Assembly (NCBI RefSeq): GCF_037975245.1 | Contig: NC_092571.1 | Span: 13,416,917 to 13,480,916, forward strand | Reading direction: 5' to 3' | From: Apostichopus japonicus | Taxonomy: Eukaryota; Echinodermata; Holothuroidea; Aspidochirotida; Stichopodidae | DNA length: 64,000 nucleotides | In this document: positions 21,298 to 32,283 of the stretch, piece by piece | Layout: every line of letters starts with the position of its first letter | How positions within the stretch are numbered: position 1 is the stretch's first letter | Notes under the pieces: model-generated | Told to the model about the DNA's origin: nothing | What the model saw: only the letters and a program-made list of their open reading frames with translations | The model's database searches: none | Position numbers and translations under genes: made by a program

Positions 21298-24200
21298 TTG
21301 CCCCATTGCCCTCTCGTGGCCCATACACTTTCAGTTGCCACTTTAAACGTGAATGGCATGAGGGATCATCGCAAGCGCAGTCGCATTTTTCAGTATTGTA
21401 AGTCAATGGAGGTCGACTGCGTTTGCCTGCAAGAAACACACATTTTGGAAGAAGATGTCCCTCTATGGGCTTATGAGTGGGTTGATGGGCTGCATGCTTC
21501 GTGTGGTTTGTCACTAGGGTGGAGACGGACCACAAGGACCGATTGGTCTGGATTCTATTCAAGTATCCACAGGGTAATATCTCCCTTTGTACTGTGTATG
21601 CTCCCAATCGGTCTTCTACTAGACGAGATTTTTTTGACACGCTGCCTTCCTTTGTTCCTGGTAGTGCACCATGTGTCATGGTCGGAGACTTTAACTGTGT
21701 CCCAGACCCGGGACTTGACAGACTCGGGGCTTCTATGTCTGCTGGTCCTGACGCTGGGATCACAGAATTGGACAGATTCACTTTGGCACACCTTGTAGCC
21801 GATATCTGGAGGCATATGCACCCGTGTAGTACGGTGTATACGTGGGTAAGGCCCAACGGAGAAGATGCCTCCAGGATAGATCGAGTGTATGCGCCTGTAA
21901 GTTTTAAATTTTCGGGTTGCGAGATGCTGAGCTGTCCGCTCTCTGACCATGACACTGTTGTAGCACGTTTTGTTTTGCCTTCCATTTTCCCGATCGGGCG
22001 GGGTTTATGGAAGCCTAACTGTCATATTCTTGGCGAGGCAGAGTTCCGCCAAGGTTTCGAAGCCAGGTAAAAAGGATGGCAAACATTGAAGCCGGCCTTT
22101 GCTTGTACATCCCAATGGTGGGATGATGTCAAGTTGCGCATCAAACGCTACGCAATTCAGTATTGCGTGACCCGCGCACGGCGGCGGGGAGAAAAATTCT
22201 CGAAGCTGTGCGCGGAGGTGAAGTTTGGCGACCCCTCGGCTGTCATCGCTTTGCAGACTTATGTCGATGAAAAGTACCACGGTGCCGGCGTCAGGGCCCG
22301 TGTCGAAGCGGTGGAAGCCGAGGAGCGCCCTTCACTGGGGTTTTACCAGTCCGTTAGCTCATCGACGGGTGACAGGCGCGTCCCATCTGTGCGCGCTACT
22401 GAGGGGACCGTGGTTAGTGACCCTCACGGCATTGTCCGCGTATATAAAGATTATTATTCGAGTTTGTTTACGCGTGGGAAATGTCGATTTGTCGGCACAG
22501 GCCGATTTATTGAGGGGTATCTCAAAAACTGTTCCCCACGAGGTCAATGATATTTTTTTTTGGGGGGGGGGGCGGAATAACCACTGTTGAGTTTTGGAAG
22601 GCGCTTTCGCAGATGAAGAATAGCAAGTCCCCGGGTTCGGACGGGCTTCCGAGGGAGTTCTACCGAACCTTCTGGGCAATAATAGGACCCGACATCAGAG
22701 CCGTGTTCGAAGACGCCTTCCAAAACGGACTTTTAAACCAAAGTCAACGTCTGGGCAAGATTACTTTGCTGCCCAAGTCTGGGCACCCCTTTGATCCTCA
22801 TAACAAGCGTCCGATCACCTTGTTAAATGTGGACTACAAGTTGCTGGCTAAGGCTTTGTTTAACCGCCTTGCACTGGCTATGCCGCATCTTGTGGGTGAT
22901 CTCCAGACTTGTGCAGTCAAGGGTCAATGCATCCAGCAGAACTTGTGGTTGATGCGCAATTTGTCCGACTTATTGAGCGTGATCTGCCATGTGCATCGGT
23001 CTCTCTTGACCAGCAGAAGGCCTTTGAAATGGTGGATCGCGGTTTTTTAATGAATGTATTGGAGACGTTTAAGTTGCACCCAAATTTTCGTAAATGGATT
23101 TCTGTTTTGTATCAGGAGAGTTTCAGTTCTGTTATCGTAAAAGGGTTTTGTTCGGAGGTTTTTAACGTGGAGAGGGGAGAGCGCCAGGGGTGCCCTCTGT
23201 CTACATTGCTTTATGTCTTGTTTAGCGAGTCCCTATCTCGTCTTTTGGAAAGGGACTCCAGACTTGTTCCATTCGTTGTGCCAGGGGGTGCCAAAGTGAA
23301 ATGCGTTCAATATGCAGATGAAGTCACGTGTATCGTTTCGAGTCTGGGCTCCTCTCGTGCCCTCTCGCATGATTTATCTATCTTTGAGAGAGCTACAGGG
23401 ACGAAGTTGAATCCGGAAAAGACAAAGAGCCTTCGCCTTGGTAGCTGGAGATACAGAGACTTACCATTCGGTGCATCGTGGTCGGATCAAAATATCAAAA
23501 TTAATGGTATATGGTTCGGCTGCGATGCACCATGTGATATAACGTGGAACGAGAGGGCTGAGGTATTTGAGAGCAGGCTCGAAACCTTTGGCACCCGCTG
23601 GCCTTCGATCCTAGGGAAAGTCACCGTAGTTAATCGTTTCGTTTCGCCCATCTTGTGGTACCCGGGCGCGGTGTATCCAATTCCGCGTCGCGTCCTAGTG
23701 CGGTTGGAGAGAGTGATATTTTCATTTATTTGGTCGGGTGGTACAGAGCTTGTCAAAAGGGCGGTAATGTACCAAAAACTGGAGAAGGGTGGGTTAGGGG
23801 TGGTTCATCTTGGAAGTAAATTGACCTTTTTGTTATTTAAGCAATTATTTGTAGCGGTAACTGACCCAGGGTTGCCTTGTTCATATTTTGTACGTTTTGG
23901 GGCGGGTTTCACTTGCTTCGATGGGTCCCGGCGCTGTTTAGCAACAGAGAACCGCATGGTAGTACCCCAAACAGGGTGGTGCGTGTAATTTAATCCGCTC
24001 TAATTAAGTTGCCCCCTGTTGACCTGTCAAAGCCGGCCCTTGTTCACAGTTCCTTGCGGGATAGGGCATTGAATGCAATTTTTGTACAGGGACGTCATTC
24101 TGCCGAAGTATGGCGTTCGGTGCATTGAAGGTTGAATGGTTGCAGGCTCCGTGATCTTGTCTGGAGAATTGCACACGGTGCCTTGGTGACCGCTGATGTT

Positions 24201-24560
24201 TTTTGGTATTGTTGCTTTGTTTTAAACTTATGGGAGTGGTTCCAGACCTGGACCGACCGTGTAACGGGAGACCGTTCCTGGTCGGTAGGACAGGGTTTTG
24301 TTTTATATGGGGTAGACCCTCCAATTTGTTCGGCTGCTGTGTTGCAGCGTATTAGTTTTGTTTGCTCTTTTGTGAAAAAACATGTTTGGCGGAATAGATG
24401 TAATGTGGTATTTAGGGGGAAGTTTGCCAGTTGGCAGGCAGTCCTGGAGGCGGTGAAGTGTGACATTCGCCTTCATGTTGAAGGCGATTTTCGCCGTTTA
24501 TCTGGGGCTGCCTTATTTGGGCGGGGTGATTCGTTTCGCTGCGTGCTGGTCGTCCTTTTG
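21298..24560 (+). pseudogene. LINE ORF2, endonuclease plus reverse transcriptase, broken
   Basis: APE-type endonuclease at 21,298-22,000 keeps LNVNG, QETH, GDFN, RIDRV and SDHD. A frameshift falls near 21,490 and TAA at 22,068-22,070. The frame is lost again at a T/G homopolymer (22,550-22,571) before the reverse transcriptase, and once more near 22,950-22,980. RT retains the SLDQQKAF box but has YADE instead of YADD at about 23,313, replacing a catalytic Asp. The C-terminal domain continues in another frame to about 24,560. The enzyme would nick target DNA and copy LINE RNA there; this copy cannot. Confidence 0.8.
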
Positions 24561-24678
24561 TGTTTTTTTGAATGTTTCAGTGGGTGGTTGGGGGTTTGTC
24601 TCTGCAGGTCAGTGTGCATAATTATCTTTTTGGCTCGCTTGACCTGAGTTTCGTTTATCAGAATATGATGATTTGGTA

Positions 24679-24717
24679 GTGACGTTTGGTATCCCGCATG
24701 GCGGGTCACGTAAAAAG
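24679..24717 (+). other. LINE 3' terminal hairpin and tail
   Basis: GTGAC pairs with GTCAC around an inner CCCGC-ATG-GCGGG stem, followed by TAAAAAG. The same structure ends the copies at 10,098, 26,839 and 62,326, and the antisense copies at 938 and 27,108. It is probably the RNA signal read by the reverse transcriptase. Confidence 0.7.
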
Positions 24718-24719
24718 CC

Positions 24720-26452
24720 GATCACACAGTCCCGATGCAAAGAGACTGGGGTTGAGAGCGGGTTAGTCGTTCGTTAGTTTGGTTTTCGTGCCCAGGTTCT
24801 TTTCCGGGCGACTTTTTCTTAATAATTATCTCTTGACAAACGTGTTCAGCTGTCCGTAATACAAATAGGAATACCTTTTGTGATCCGGTAAGCATTATTA
24901 AGTTTTTTTTCCAGGTTTGCGTTCTGTTGGTTTAAAGGTCCCTGGAGAGGTTGACGCGCTTCAGCCTAAACCTCTCCGGGGAATGAATGTTTTTGATGTT
25001 CGGTTCACCTCGGAGGCTTCCCGCGTCCGAGGCGTCCATGTGTTGGAGGGAGTTGAGGGACTGAAGGTCACACCGTATGACAGTTCGGTGTGGCTGACAG
25101 TCCTCCATCTCCCTCTGGACATGTCTGAACAGGTTGTTGTGCGGACACTGGGGCGTTTTGGGGAAGTGACCGGCTACGAGGACCCGGAATTCCTTGAATG
25201 TAAAGGTGTCAAGACCGGGACTAGACGAGTTAGAATCGAACTGAAGTCCGATATCCCCTCTACCTTGTTGGCTAATGGGCACAGGGCCCACATTGCATAT
25301 CCGGGCCATCCTCGCACTTGTTGGAGGTGTGGGCTGGAAGGGCATGAGGCCAGGTTGTGCCCGAACAAGCGGTGTAGCCGCTGTTTACAGGTTGGGCATA
25401 CCCTGGCCGAATGATTCGTGTGTAACTAGTGTGGGAAAACGGGCCATCTCGCCCGTTTATGCCCAGACCGCTCATACGCCGCGAGAGTGGCTACGGGCGT
25501 GGCTGAAGCGATCCCCGTTCCGGCCTCTGACACCGTATCACCTGATGCTCCGTTGATCGCCCCAGTGTCCGACACTAGCGCCCCGGTGGAGGATTTGTTC
25601 CCCCTTTCGTGTCCCACCTCGTCTGCCGAGACTGCCAGCCTGCCCACTGAGGCGGAGCTGGACAAAACGGCGGAGATGGTACTAGCGGAGTGGCATGCGG
25701 AGCAGGATGCCGCTTGTACTTGTTCACCGGTAGCTACGCCCGCCATCGGTGATATTAGTCGGGCCCCGAGTCAACCGGCCCAAGAGACATTAAGTGGCCC
25801 AGATTCTGACTCGCCAATGGAGGATTGCACTACAGCCTCCGATTGGTTTGATGAGACGAAACAGGCCACTGATCTCATTTACTCGAGTGGCCCTTCCACC
25901 CTGCCCGCAGTCGCTTCCGCTATACCGGACACGATGGTCGCTAGTGGACCTCCTGTTCCTGACAGGGAGGTCCACTCGATCAAGGTTGACGGGGAGCTCA
26001 GAACTCTGCTCGCTCGAAGGAAAAGGGGGAATTCTGCTAGGGGCCTGAACAACCCGTATTGGGAAAACTTCGCAGGTAATGCGCAAGCCTGTCGTCTACT
26101 ATCGGGACGGCCTACCCCGGATTAATTTTGGAGTGAGTTAGTTGTTAGGTGTGGGGGGGGGGGGGGTTGTGTGGTCGTTACATCATATGAGTTGGGGGGG
26201 GGGGTTCTGTTTGTGGTTTGGAGTTGGCTTTTTGGGGCTGGTTTGTAGAGCTTTATTGTTTTGGTTCTGTTAGCCTTTGGGTCCGTGTCCTTTTCACGTC
26301 ACGTTGAACACTACATTTTATACATTTGTGGGTTAGTGAGAGATTTCCATTTGTTGGTTTTCAGTTGGGTTTTTGGTGGTTGTTAAACAGACTGGGATTG
26401 TTTTTGGCTTTGTTGACCTTTGGTCCGTGTCCGTTTCTTTGCACTTAAAAAG
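24720..26452 (+). mobile_element. Half-LINE: ORF1-only non-autonomous element
   Basis: Starts with the U2-SINE-like body (24,720-24,822: GATCACACAG...GGGCGACTTTTTCTTA), then an ORF1 of a different subfamily, then about 320 bases of G/T-rich 3' region ending CACTTAAAAAGCA. No ORF2 lies in between. A second copy of the same ORF1-plus-3'-region design at 60,629-61,805 shows this is a family and not a chance deletion. It recalls mammalian HAL1 half-L1 elements. Confidence 0.65.
24917..26125 (+). pseudogene. ORF1 of half-LINE, two nonsense codons
   Basis: Open from 24,917 to TGA at 25,412-25,414, with TAG a few codons later. The same frame then continues from about 25,430 to 26,125. Three CCHC knuckles are recognisable (CWRCGLEGHEARLC, CSRCLQVGH, CGKTGHLARLC); both stops lie between the second and third. 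The second half is a Pro/Ser/Thr/Glu-rich, probably disordered tail. The first about 30 residues seen in the LINE at 20,319 are missing. The related copy at 60,629 lacks the third knuckle. Confidence 0.7.
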
Positions 26453-26514
26453 CATTATCTCCGTATACATAGATTTTTAAAATAACCTCTTTCACAAGAC
26501 AATGTCAATGGTCA

Positions 26515-26679
26515 ATTGGGTGCTAAATTTACGACAGCCGAACTTGGATGGCGTTGTCAAAAATGAAGAATGGCAAACCTCCCGGTTTGGATGGGCAACC
26601 TGGGGAATTTTACAGAACGTTTTGGTCGATCATCGGATTGAATATTAAGACCGTCTTTGCCGGCGCCTTCGAAATCCGA
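26515..26679 (+). mobile_element. LINE reverse-transcriptase fragment (left half)
   Basis: Reads KMKNGKPPG.DG.P.EFYRTFWSIIG, the start of the RT domain. It breaks at a 15-base motif that is repeated after a small 3'-end insertion. Confidence 0.75.
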
Positions 26680-26694
26680 GTACTCGAGTACTTC

Positions 26695-26839
26695 AGCCTC
26701 TGCTGGTCGGAGGGCGTACTTACTTTTTTAGGGGGGGGGGGGGCTCGCTTGACTTGAGGTTTCTTTTCCAGATTGGGCTGGTTTGGTAGTGCCGTTTGGC
26801 CGTGACGTTTAGATTCCCGCAGGGCGGGTCACGTAAAAA
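26695..26839 (+). mobile_element. Very short LINE 3'-end insertion with 15-bp TSD
   Basis: About 145 bases containing a poly-G tract and the LINE 3' terminus with hairpin. GTACTCGAGTACTTC at 26,680-26,694 is repeated with one mismatch at 26,840-26,854, so this is a heavily truncated insertion inside an older LINE. Confidence 0.75.
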
Positions 26840-26939
26840 GTACTCGATTACTTCCTCCAAATTATCATACTTGGATTTCTATTTTATACACCACAAGTTT
26901 AAGTTCTAATATTATCAACAGGCACTGTTTTTATTCCAT

Positions 26940-27107
26940 TTGTGCGGGGAGGTGGGTCCGTCAAGGATGCCCTTTATCCCAACTGATTATATTTAGTTAG
27001 TGAGAAAATTTCACATTTGTTTAATGAAGATGTGTGTTTCATTCCTTTTGTTTTGCCGGGTGGTAAGAGTGTCAAATGCGTTCAATACGCGGATGATGTG
27101 AAATGGT
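26940..27107 (+). mobile_element. LINE reverse-transcriptase fragment (right part, YADD intact)
   Basis: Matches the better LINE at about 23,170-23,335 and retains the CVQYADDV catalytic box that is mutated to YADE there. About 450 bases of RT are missing between this and the left fragment. Confidence 0.7.
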
Positions 27108-27226
27108 TTTTACGTGACCCGCCCTGCGGGATCCAAAACGTCACGGCAAGTCAAGCGAGCCAAAAAGTAAAAAACAACATTCAAAAAAACACAAAAGGAC
27201 AACCAGCACGCAGCGAAACTGTTAGA
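27108..27226 (-). mobile_element. LINE 3' end, antisense, inserted in RT fragment
   Basis: Complement of the LINE 3' terminus (hairpin, GCTCGCTTGAC and the preceding block). It interrupts the RT fragment directly after the YADD box. Confidence 0.75.
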
Positions 27227-27229
27227 TGT

Positions 27230-28047
27230 GCTGCAATGATAGTGCTTGAGATGACAGTGCCATGGATTTGGTTTCCAGCTTTTTGGATTATAAACATCCT
27301 ACACAAACAACTGACATTAAAAAAAATGTTTTAATAAACAGCTTACTTTAGCACCAAAGCACCAAATTTACCCAATGTTAAGATAAAACGTTACATAATC
27401 TTCGATCCATTTGCACAAATACACTGCCAATAATGGACAGCTAAAGTTTAGTTTATGATGTTTCTATATTATTTCTTTACCTATATTCTAATTATTTTGG
27501 GAGTAGTAGATCCCTTTAAAGCTGTGGTGAAACTTATTCGCATCTTCCCTCGTCCATCAAACAACAAACCCCACGAGAGCATTACGTTTTCGCCCCCCTC
27601 ACAGGAAGGTGGAACCATCTGTTAGGTCACAACAAATTACATTTTACGTCATGAGAATTACCATCAAGCTTATGTATTCTAAAAGGTTATCAAGAGTATC
27701 TTCTATATAGGCTAATATTTTAAAACCAACTATGAATTCCGGGATGCCTTCTTTCATTACAATTTTAGCGTACGCAATGACACCATGCTAAACAAATAAT
27801 GGTTTTGCTCCCCTAAAATTTCACAGTCAATTTAATATCAATACATTGTACGTGTTTTCTGTACGTTTGGGTTGTAAGATTGCAAATAATATGTACAACA
27901 ATGTGAATAAGAAAGGTTGTGTCTTGAATGAGATATTGCTGCCAGCAATGTTTCTATAGGTCAGGCGGTTTTCTTTAAGATATATCTTTCCCGTTCAAAT
28001 AACGTTCTTACAATCTTCATAAAATACAAATATGAGTAATGACTTAC
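27230..28047. other. Intronic stretch downstream of Ig pseudogene
   Basis: AT-rich and not similar to the unit-2 equivalent beyond about 27,961. No gene recognised. Confidence 0.5.
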
Positions 28048-28520
28048 CTTGATCGGTTCTAGAGAAGCTAAATTCACATCTGTCATCGTACTGTGATGTA
28101 GTTTGGGACTCCAACGGTTCCTGAGTAGCGATGCATCCGATGGTTGAGTTCTGATCACAAGAAGTAATGTTAACGTAGACTAAAAGCTCCTTAGTCCCGT
28201 TATTATCTGTGTATTGTTTCTGATAATCACAGCCACCGGGTTTGATTACTTCCAGATTTATCGGTGGGTACCCGTCTGTTATTGTACAAGATAGGACGAC
28301 GTGGTATGATGCAGATGGAGATGAGGAGGGGCCTTCACAAACAAGAGGTGAAGGAGGCTGGTAGACTGTAAAGAATTGATATATGTAAATGTTTCAGTGT
28401 ACAGAGTATACGGGAGTTATCATCAGTCAATGATAGACGATAAAGTACAAACATCGTCTCGTTGAAGGTTGAAGATGAATTAAGTGAAATCAGCATTTGT
28501 AACTCAAGGGAAATTACCAC
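28048..28520 (-). pseudogene. Truncated Ig-superfamily first exon
   Basis: The complement carries a complete second Ig-like domain in degraded form (PPSPLVC.GPSSSPS, then ISCTITDGYPPINLEVI, then CDQNSTIGCIATQE) and ends at a good donor (GATCAAG|GTAAGT, exon edge 28,048). Before it only the last third of the V-like domain remains (SLTDD region), after which similarity stops near 28,520. Signal peptide and most of the V domain are gone. The unit-2 counterpart (46,389-46,780) is truncated at nearly the same point, so the loss predates the unit duplication. Confidence 0.7.
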
Positions 28521-29901
28521 GAGTCATCCTCCTAAATATATATTCAACATTAACTTAAGTGAATGTTTATTGACGTAGCAGCAAACATTTCCTTCTTTAC
28601 TTTTATAATAAAAGAAATGACATTGCCACTTACAGATTGCCGACACAATGTGGGGCTAGAAATGAAATATAGCAACATTACGTTTAGTCATCGTATTTAA
28701 GGTGGTGCACTCGTATAGTATACACGGACTTAATGTAAAGAATGAAAGAAAACTGCCGACGCTCTCAAAGGCAATATGAGACTTAAAATGACTCCGTGAG
28801 CATTCCTGAATCAGCTATGAATAATTGTCGAATGCTTTCACAATGTGACGTTACATTGTAGACATGCACATACACCTCGTCAAATGCATGACTAAGTTTA
28901 GTACAGTTTCATCCTAAACATTAAGCAAAAAGTATCCCGGAAGAACCCTTCGAACCACTCCTATATAGAATTCCTGTTTACACATGAAATCAATATAATA
29001 TTTATCGACTTTTTGAGATGCCACACAACGAGATTAGAAACACAGATGCTATCGTTATTAATTTTGCACAGACTGAGAGCGTATTACTGTACTTTAAGAA
29101 ATATCTTGTCAGGAGTTCACTGTTTATGCGTATACCGGATCTGATACTTGATTCAGTGTGGGATAAAAACATTGAAATACCACATTGTTGTAAGGCAAGA
29201 CAAAATTGGTATTAGAATACAATACAATGTACAGACTGATAGCTACATCCGACCTCCTTGCTGTACTTGTATTTAAGACATGTTCATTGATGGCTATTAC
29301 CATCGGTACAAGTATATTCAAAATTGTAATTTGATCAAGGCGGTTCATCATTCATTTATATGATATAGTTCTTGAGGACCAGCGCGCTATTTTAAAGTAG
29401 CTCTGCCATGTAGGACTTTGTCTTGTCAACAGTGAACCATGTTAATTCAGTTTTAAACTAGTAGTAACCCTACAAAAAATGCATGAAAGTGTCACTCCAA
29501 GAAGGTGATACAATTATCATATATCACTAGTGTTACCTATATATTTTATTAGATCAAAGAGCGGATGTCATAGGGCCGTGATTATATTGAGACTGGTATA
29601 TTATTTTCATATATTTAATACGAGACGGAAGTGATCTTGAGCGAGATAAAATGTCAAATCATACCTTATTGAAATTTATGGACTGCTTTTCTGCAAGTTG
29701 TTTTTGTTTTTCCTTCGTTTAAAGTGATAGCGTCTGTCAAGACGACGAGGTTGTGTGCATAAATTTAAAACTTACCAGCCCTATCGATGGAGAAATTATT
29801 CAAGACATGATATTAAAATAATCACTTTTCCATGAATATAATTTAAGTGATGGGTAATAAATGTATTTCATTTCTTTGATTTTCTTAATGATAAATAAAT
29901 A
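28521..29901. other. Spacer between Ig exons
   Basis: Similar in outline to 46,780-47,080. A donor-like GGGCTG|GTAAGT (minus strand, 29,776) is shared with unit 2 but no exon could be delimited. Confidence 0.45.
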
Positions 29902-30056
29902 TCATCTCACAAAGGAGATCGGCATAGTACTAAGCGTTTTATGACTGCTAACTGTATTCTTTTGGTCCGTTCGGTTACAACATTTTACTGGGCTAATATT
30001 TCCGGTATTATCCCCGGCCCACTCCTCCCTGTTCATGTAAAGCATGTGTTTTGTCC
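29902..30056 (-). CDS. Possible alternative 3' exon giving a secreted form
   Basis: After the donor at 30,143 the frame stays open to a stop at 29,902. A pyrimidine tract and TTTTAG at 30,057-30,059 would let an 87-base intron (30,057-30,143) be removed. Because 87 is a multiple of three, both the spliced and unspliced forms stay in frame and end with a hydrophilic tail of about 50 residues and no transmembrane segment. Unit 2 has lost the equivalent through a deletion near 47,235. Confidence 0.3.
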
Positions 30057-30143
30057 CTAAAATCATGAACGAGATATAAATAAAGGAAAACACCGTTGAC
30101 CTAGAAACGCTGGAAATTGATATCAGATAACAATATGTCCTAC

Positions 30144-30928
30144 CTGGATATGTCTTTGGAACTTCCCAAGCACAGCTATCAGAGAAACCTGTGATGGACA
30201 TAAAGTCTAAGTATCCCTGGGTAGCCAAACAGCCCACTGTTGAATTACCACTACACGAGGTAATATAAATCTTTAACACATTATCTTTACCTTCACGTGA
30301 ATAATGCTTCTTAAAACTACAGTCATTTGGTTCAATAACGTGCAAGTCTACAACTGGATATGCGTCTGGTATTGAACATGTCAGTTCAAATTTATAGTCA
30401 TTATTCGGATGTAAAGTAAGATTTTTCCTTTCACAGAGGAGAGGTGAAAGAGGATGATAAATGGTTATCAGACGGTAAGTATGTTGAACGAGATGTGCGT
30501 TATAGTAATCAACGAACAATGACACATGGTAGGTTCCAGCATCTTCTGGTTGGAGGTTTAGGATTGAAAAATCAAAATCATAAAAGTACGATGGATAATC
30601 TCTGTGTGAGATTTCTACTTGAAATAAATAACGATTGACTGTAAGATTATCATCCAACCAGAACAGCTCAGTGTAAGCAAAAGTACGAGCAGATGTATCT
30701 CCGGCGTGGGCCATCTCAGTGAAGTTCAAATCTAATCGAAGCATATATATATTTATATGAAAAAGAAATATCTCGAAAGGCAAAGTCACATCCTACAACC
30801 GAATAGCAGTCTGTCGATTTCATAGCTGGTCCATCTTGACAATGAAAATCACAATCCCTACATTCGGAAAAAGACATTAACTGCAACATCAGGAAGAAGA
30901 AAATATCCGAAAAATGTACAATCTCCAT
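30144..30928 (-). pseudogene. Ig-superfamily V-C2 first exon with one frame break
   Basis: Start at 30,928 with a hydrophobic signal peptide (MEIVHFSDIFFFLMLQLMSF). A V-like domain with DCYSVVGCDF follows, then a break at the TA-repeat near 30,742-30,755 (read in the other frame from LRLDLNFTE), EDAGTYHV at the F strand, and a second Ig-like domain (FELTCSIPDAYP...NSTVGCLATQ). It ends at the donor CCAG|GTAGGA (edge 30,144). Exon length 785 is one base off the phase-1 length of intact paralogues, confirming a net shift. A real allele with a different TA count would be open. The second domain is otherwise undamaged. Confidence 0.7.
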
Positions 30929-31060
30929 TTTTCAATAGATCTCATCTTACAATATTTACGCTGTGCGTTATAATTACCGATGCTAAGCTCTGCAGTGTAG
31001 TCTTCTTTCTATAGAAACCAATAGTAGAGAGTATGCATTCTAGAAGAGATTAAGGTTCGT

Positions 31061-31078
31061 GCGCATGCACGGAAGTGT
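31061..31078. promoter_or_regulatory. NRF1-like palindrome with adjacent ETS-like site
   Basis: TGCGCATGCA followed directly by CGGAAGTG, 133 bases upstream of the start at 30,928. The same pair stands at 48,230-48,247 upstream of the unit-2 pseudogene. Confidence 0.45.
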
Positions 31079-31346
31079 TCAGAACATGTAATATCAATGT
31101 AGCCACGCGTCTAAGATCACTGATACTAAAATAGTAAAATAAAATATATTAAACAGTCTTTTTCAATGAATTTATACAAATTCCCTTTCTTTGCTGATGG
31201 TACGATCTGTGTCGACTATAATTTTGGAAGAACAATGTATTCGTCTGAGCCTCTTTCATTAACATGAAGTTTGCCTGATGGGAAGTGGTTGGTAGTTGTA
31301 GTAACTATGAAAGAATGCAACAAGGATGGCATCTTACTAACAAACA

Positions 31347-32283
31347 TTTGAACAGGACAACTCCCTGGGTCCACCCCCCCCCTCCCCGGAGAATTCCCAC
31401 TCCGGACAATTCCCAACCATGACAATTCCTCCGGACGATTTCTCCCCGGACAATCCCCCTCCTCGAAAATTTGGACGATTGATTGACAGCCGATGTAGGC
31501 GGGGTTTAGGCTATTAGTCCAGTAAAAATGAGGGTGAAGCTAGAACTAACTACAACTGAAGATTCATGTGTTCATATTGTTGTTGTGTCCCCACTGAAGC
31601 GTGACTGCATATATTCCTTTTGCCTCTGACAAGGAATAAAAAAAGAGTCGAAGAAAAGTCTACCAGGAAACATACGCAGCTATAGTGCGCAGAAAATGTT
31701 AAGGTTATCTAGTTTTACTACGATGAAAAAGTATTACATTGGTAGCGTGACAGGACGAAAGTGGTAATTCAGATCTCAGATGTAAGTAGACCAAAGTAAA
31801 CCAATATCTCACACCTTTATGTGGAAAAATTAAGCGAAAGTCACTCTCTACATGGTTTACACACAGAAAACGGAAATAAATAAATATATCACCAATGCAC
31901 TCTCGCACAAAGATACTCGTATCTTTTAACGTCGCGAATATTTTTTTCTCAGGTGAGTTGGGCCCGTTGGTTATGCGAATATAAAATAATATAGTACGCA
32001 CGCACAGTTATAAAATCGTCCCAATTTGGTGCTCCCGATTGACAATAATCTGTGGGCCAAAAGTGTCCGGGGGAAATTGTCCAAGGGGACTTCCATGGGA
32101 AATTGTCCGGGAGGTAATTGTCTGGTGGGGGAGTCGACCGGGGTGGGATATTGTCCAGGTGGAGTTTTCTCTGGTGGGAATTGTCCATGGTGGGTATTAC
32201 CTAGGTGGGAATTATCCGGGGGTACTCGTCCAGGGGGTTGTCTGGGGGGGGGGGGTAATTTTCCAGGGGGAGTCACCAATTAA
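31347..32283. mobile_element. Foldback-like element with minisatellite arms
   Basis: The left arm (about 31,352-31,480) is built of GGACAATTCCC-type repeats. The right arm (about 32,060-32,280) is built of the complementary GGGAATTGTCC type. The two face each other around about 560 bases without an ORF. Unit 2 is about 930 bases shorter between the same flanks (48,243 to 48,740), matching the element length, so it is probably an insertion. ORFs in the arms are repeat artefacts. Confidence 0.55.

Larger units (their letters stand above)
20023..24717 (+). mobile_element. Near-full-length Keno-like (Tx1-group) LINE, inactivated
   Basis: Order: 34 bases of U2 snRNA, a GC-richer 5' leader (20,057-20,318), ORF1 with zinc knuckles, ORF2 with APE endonuclease and reverse transcriptase, a short 3' region with terminal hairpin, and TAAAAAG. 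The combination of APE-type ORF2, CCHC ORF1 and U2 sequence points to U2-targeting Tx1-group elements such as Keno. It sits outside a U2 gene. No target duplication is visible, so its entry mode (nested insertion or recombination) is unclear. Both ORFs are damaged. Base composition is clearly more GC-rich than the host flanks. Confidence 0.8.

Noticed and set aside
20960-21985. 341-codon minus-strand ORF, the second-longest open frame
   Set aside because: It lies exactly opposite LINE ORF1/ORF2 and has no domain; an antisense shadow.
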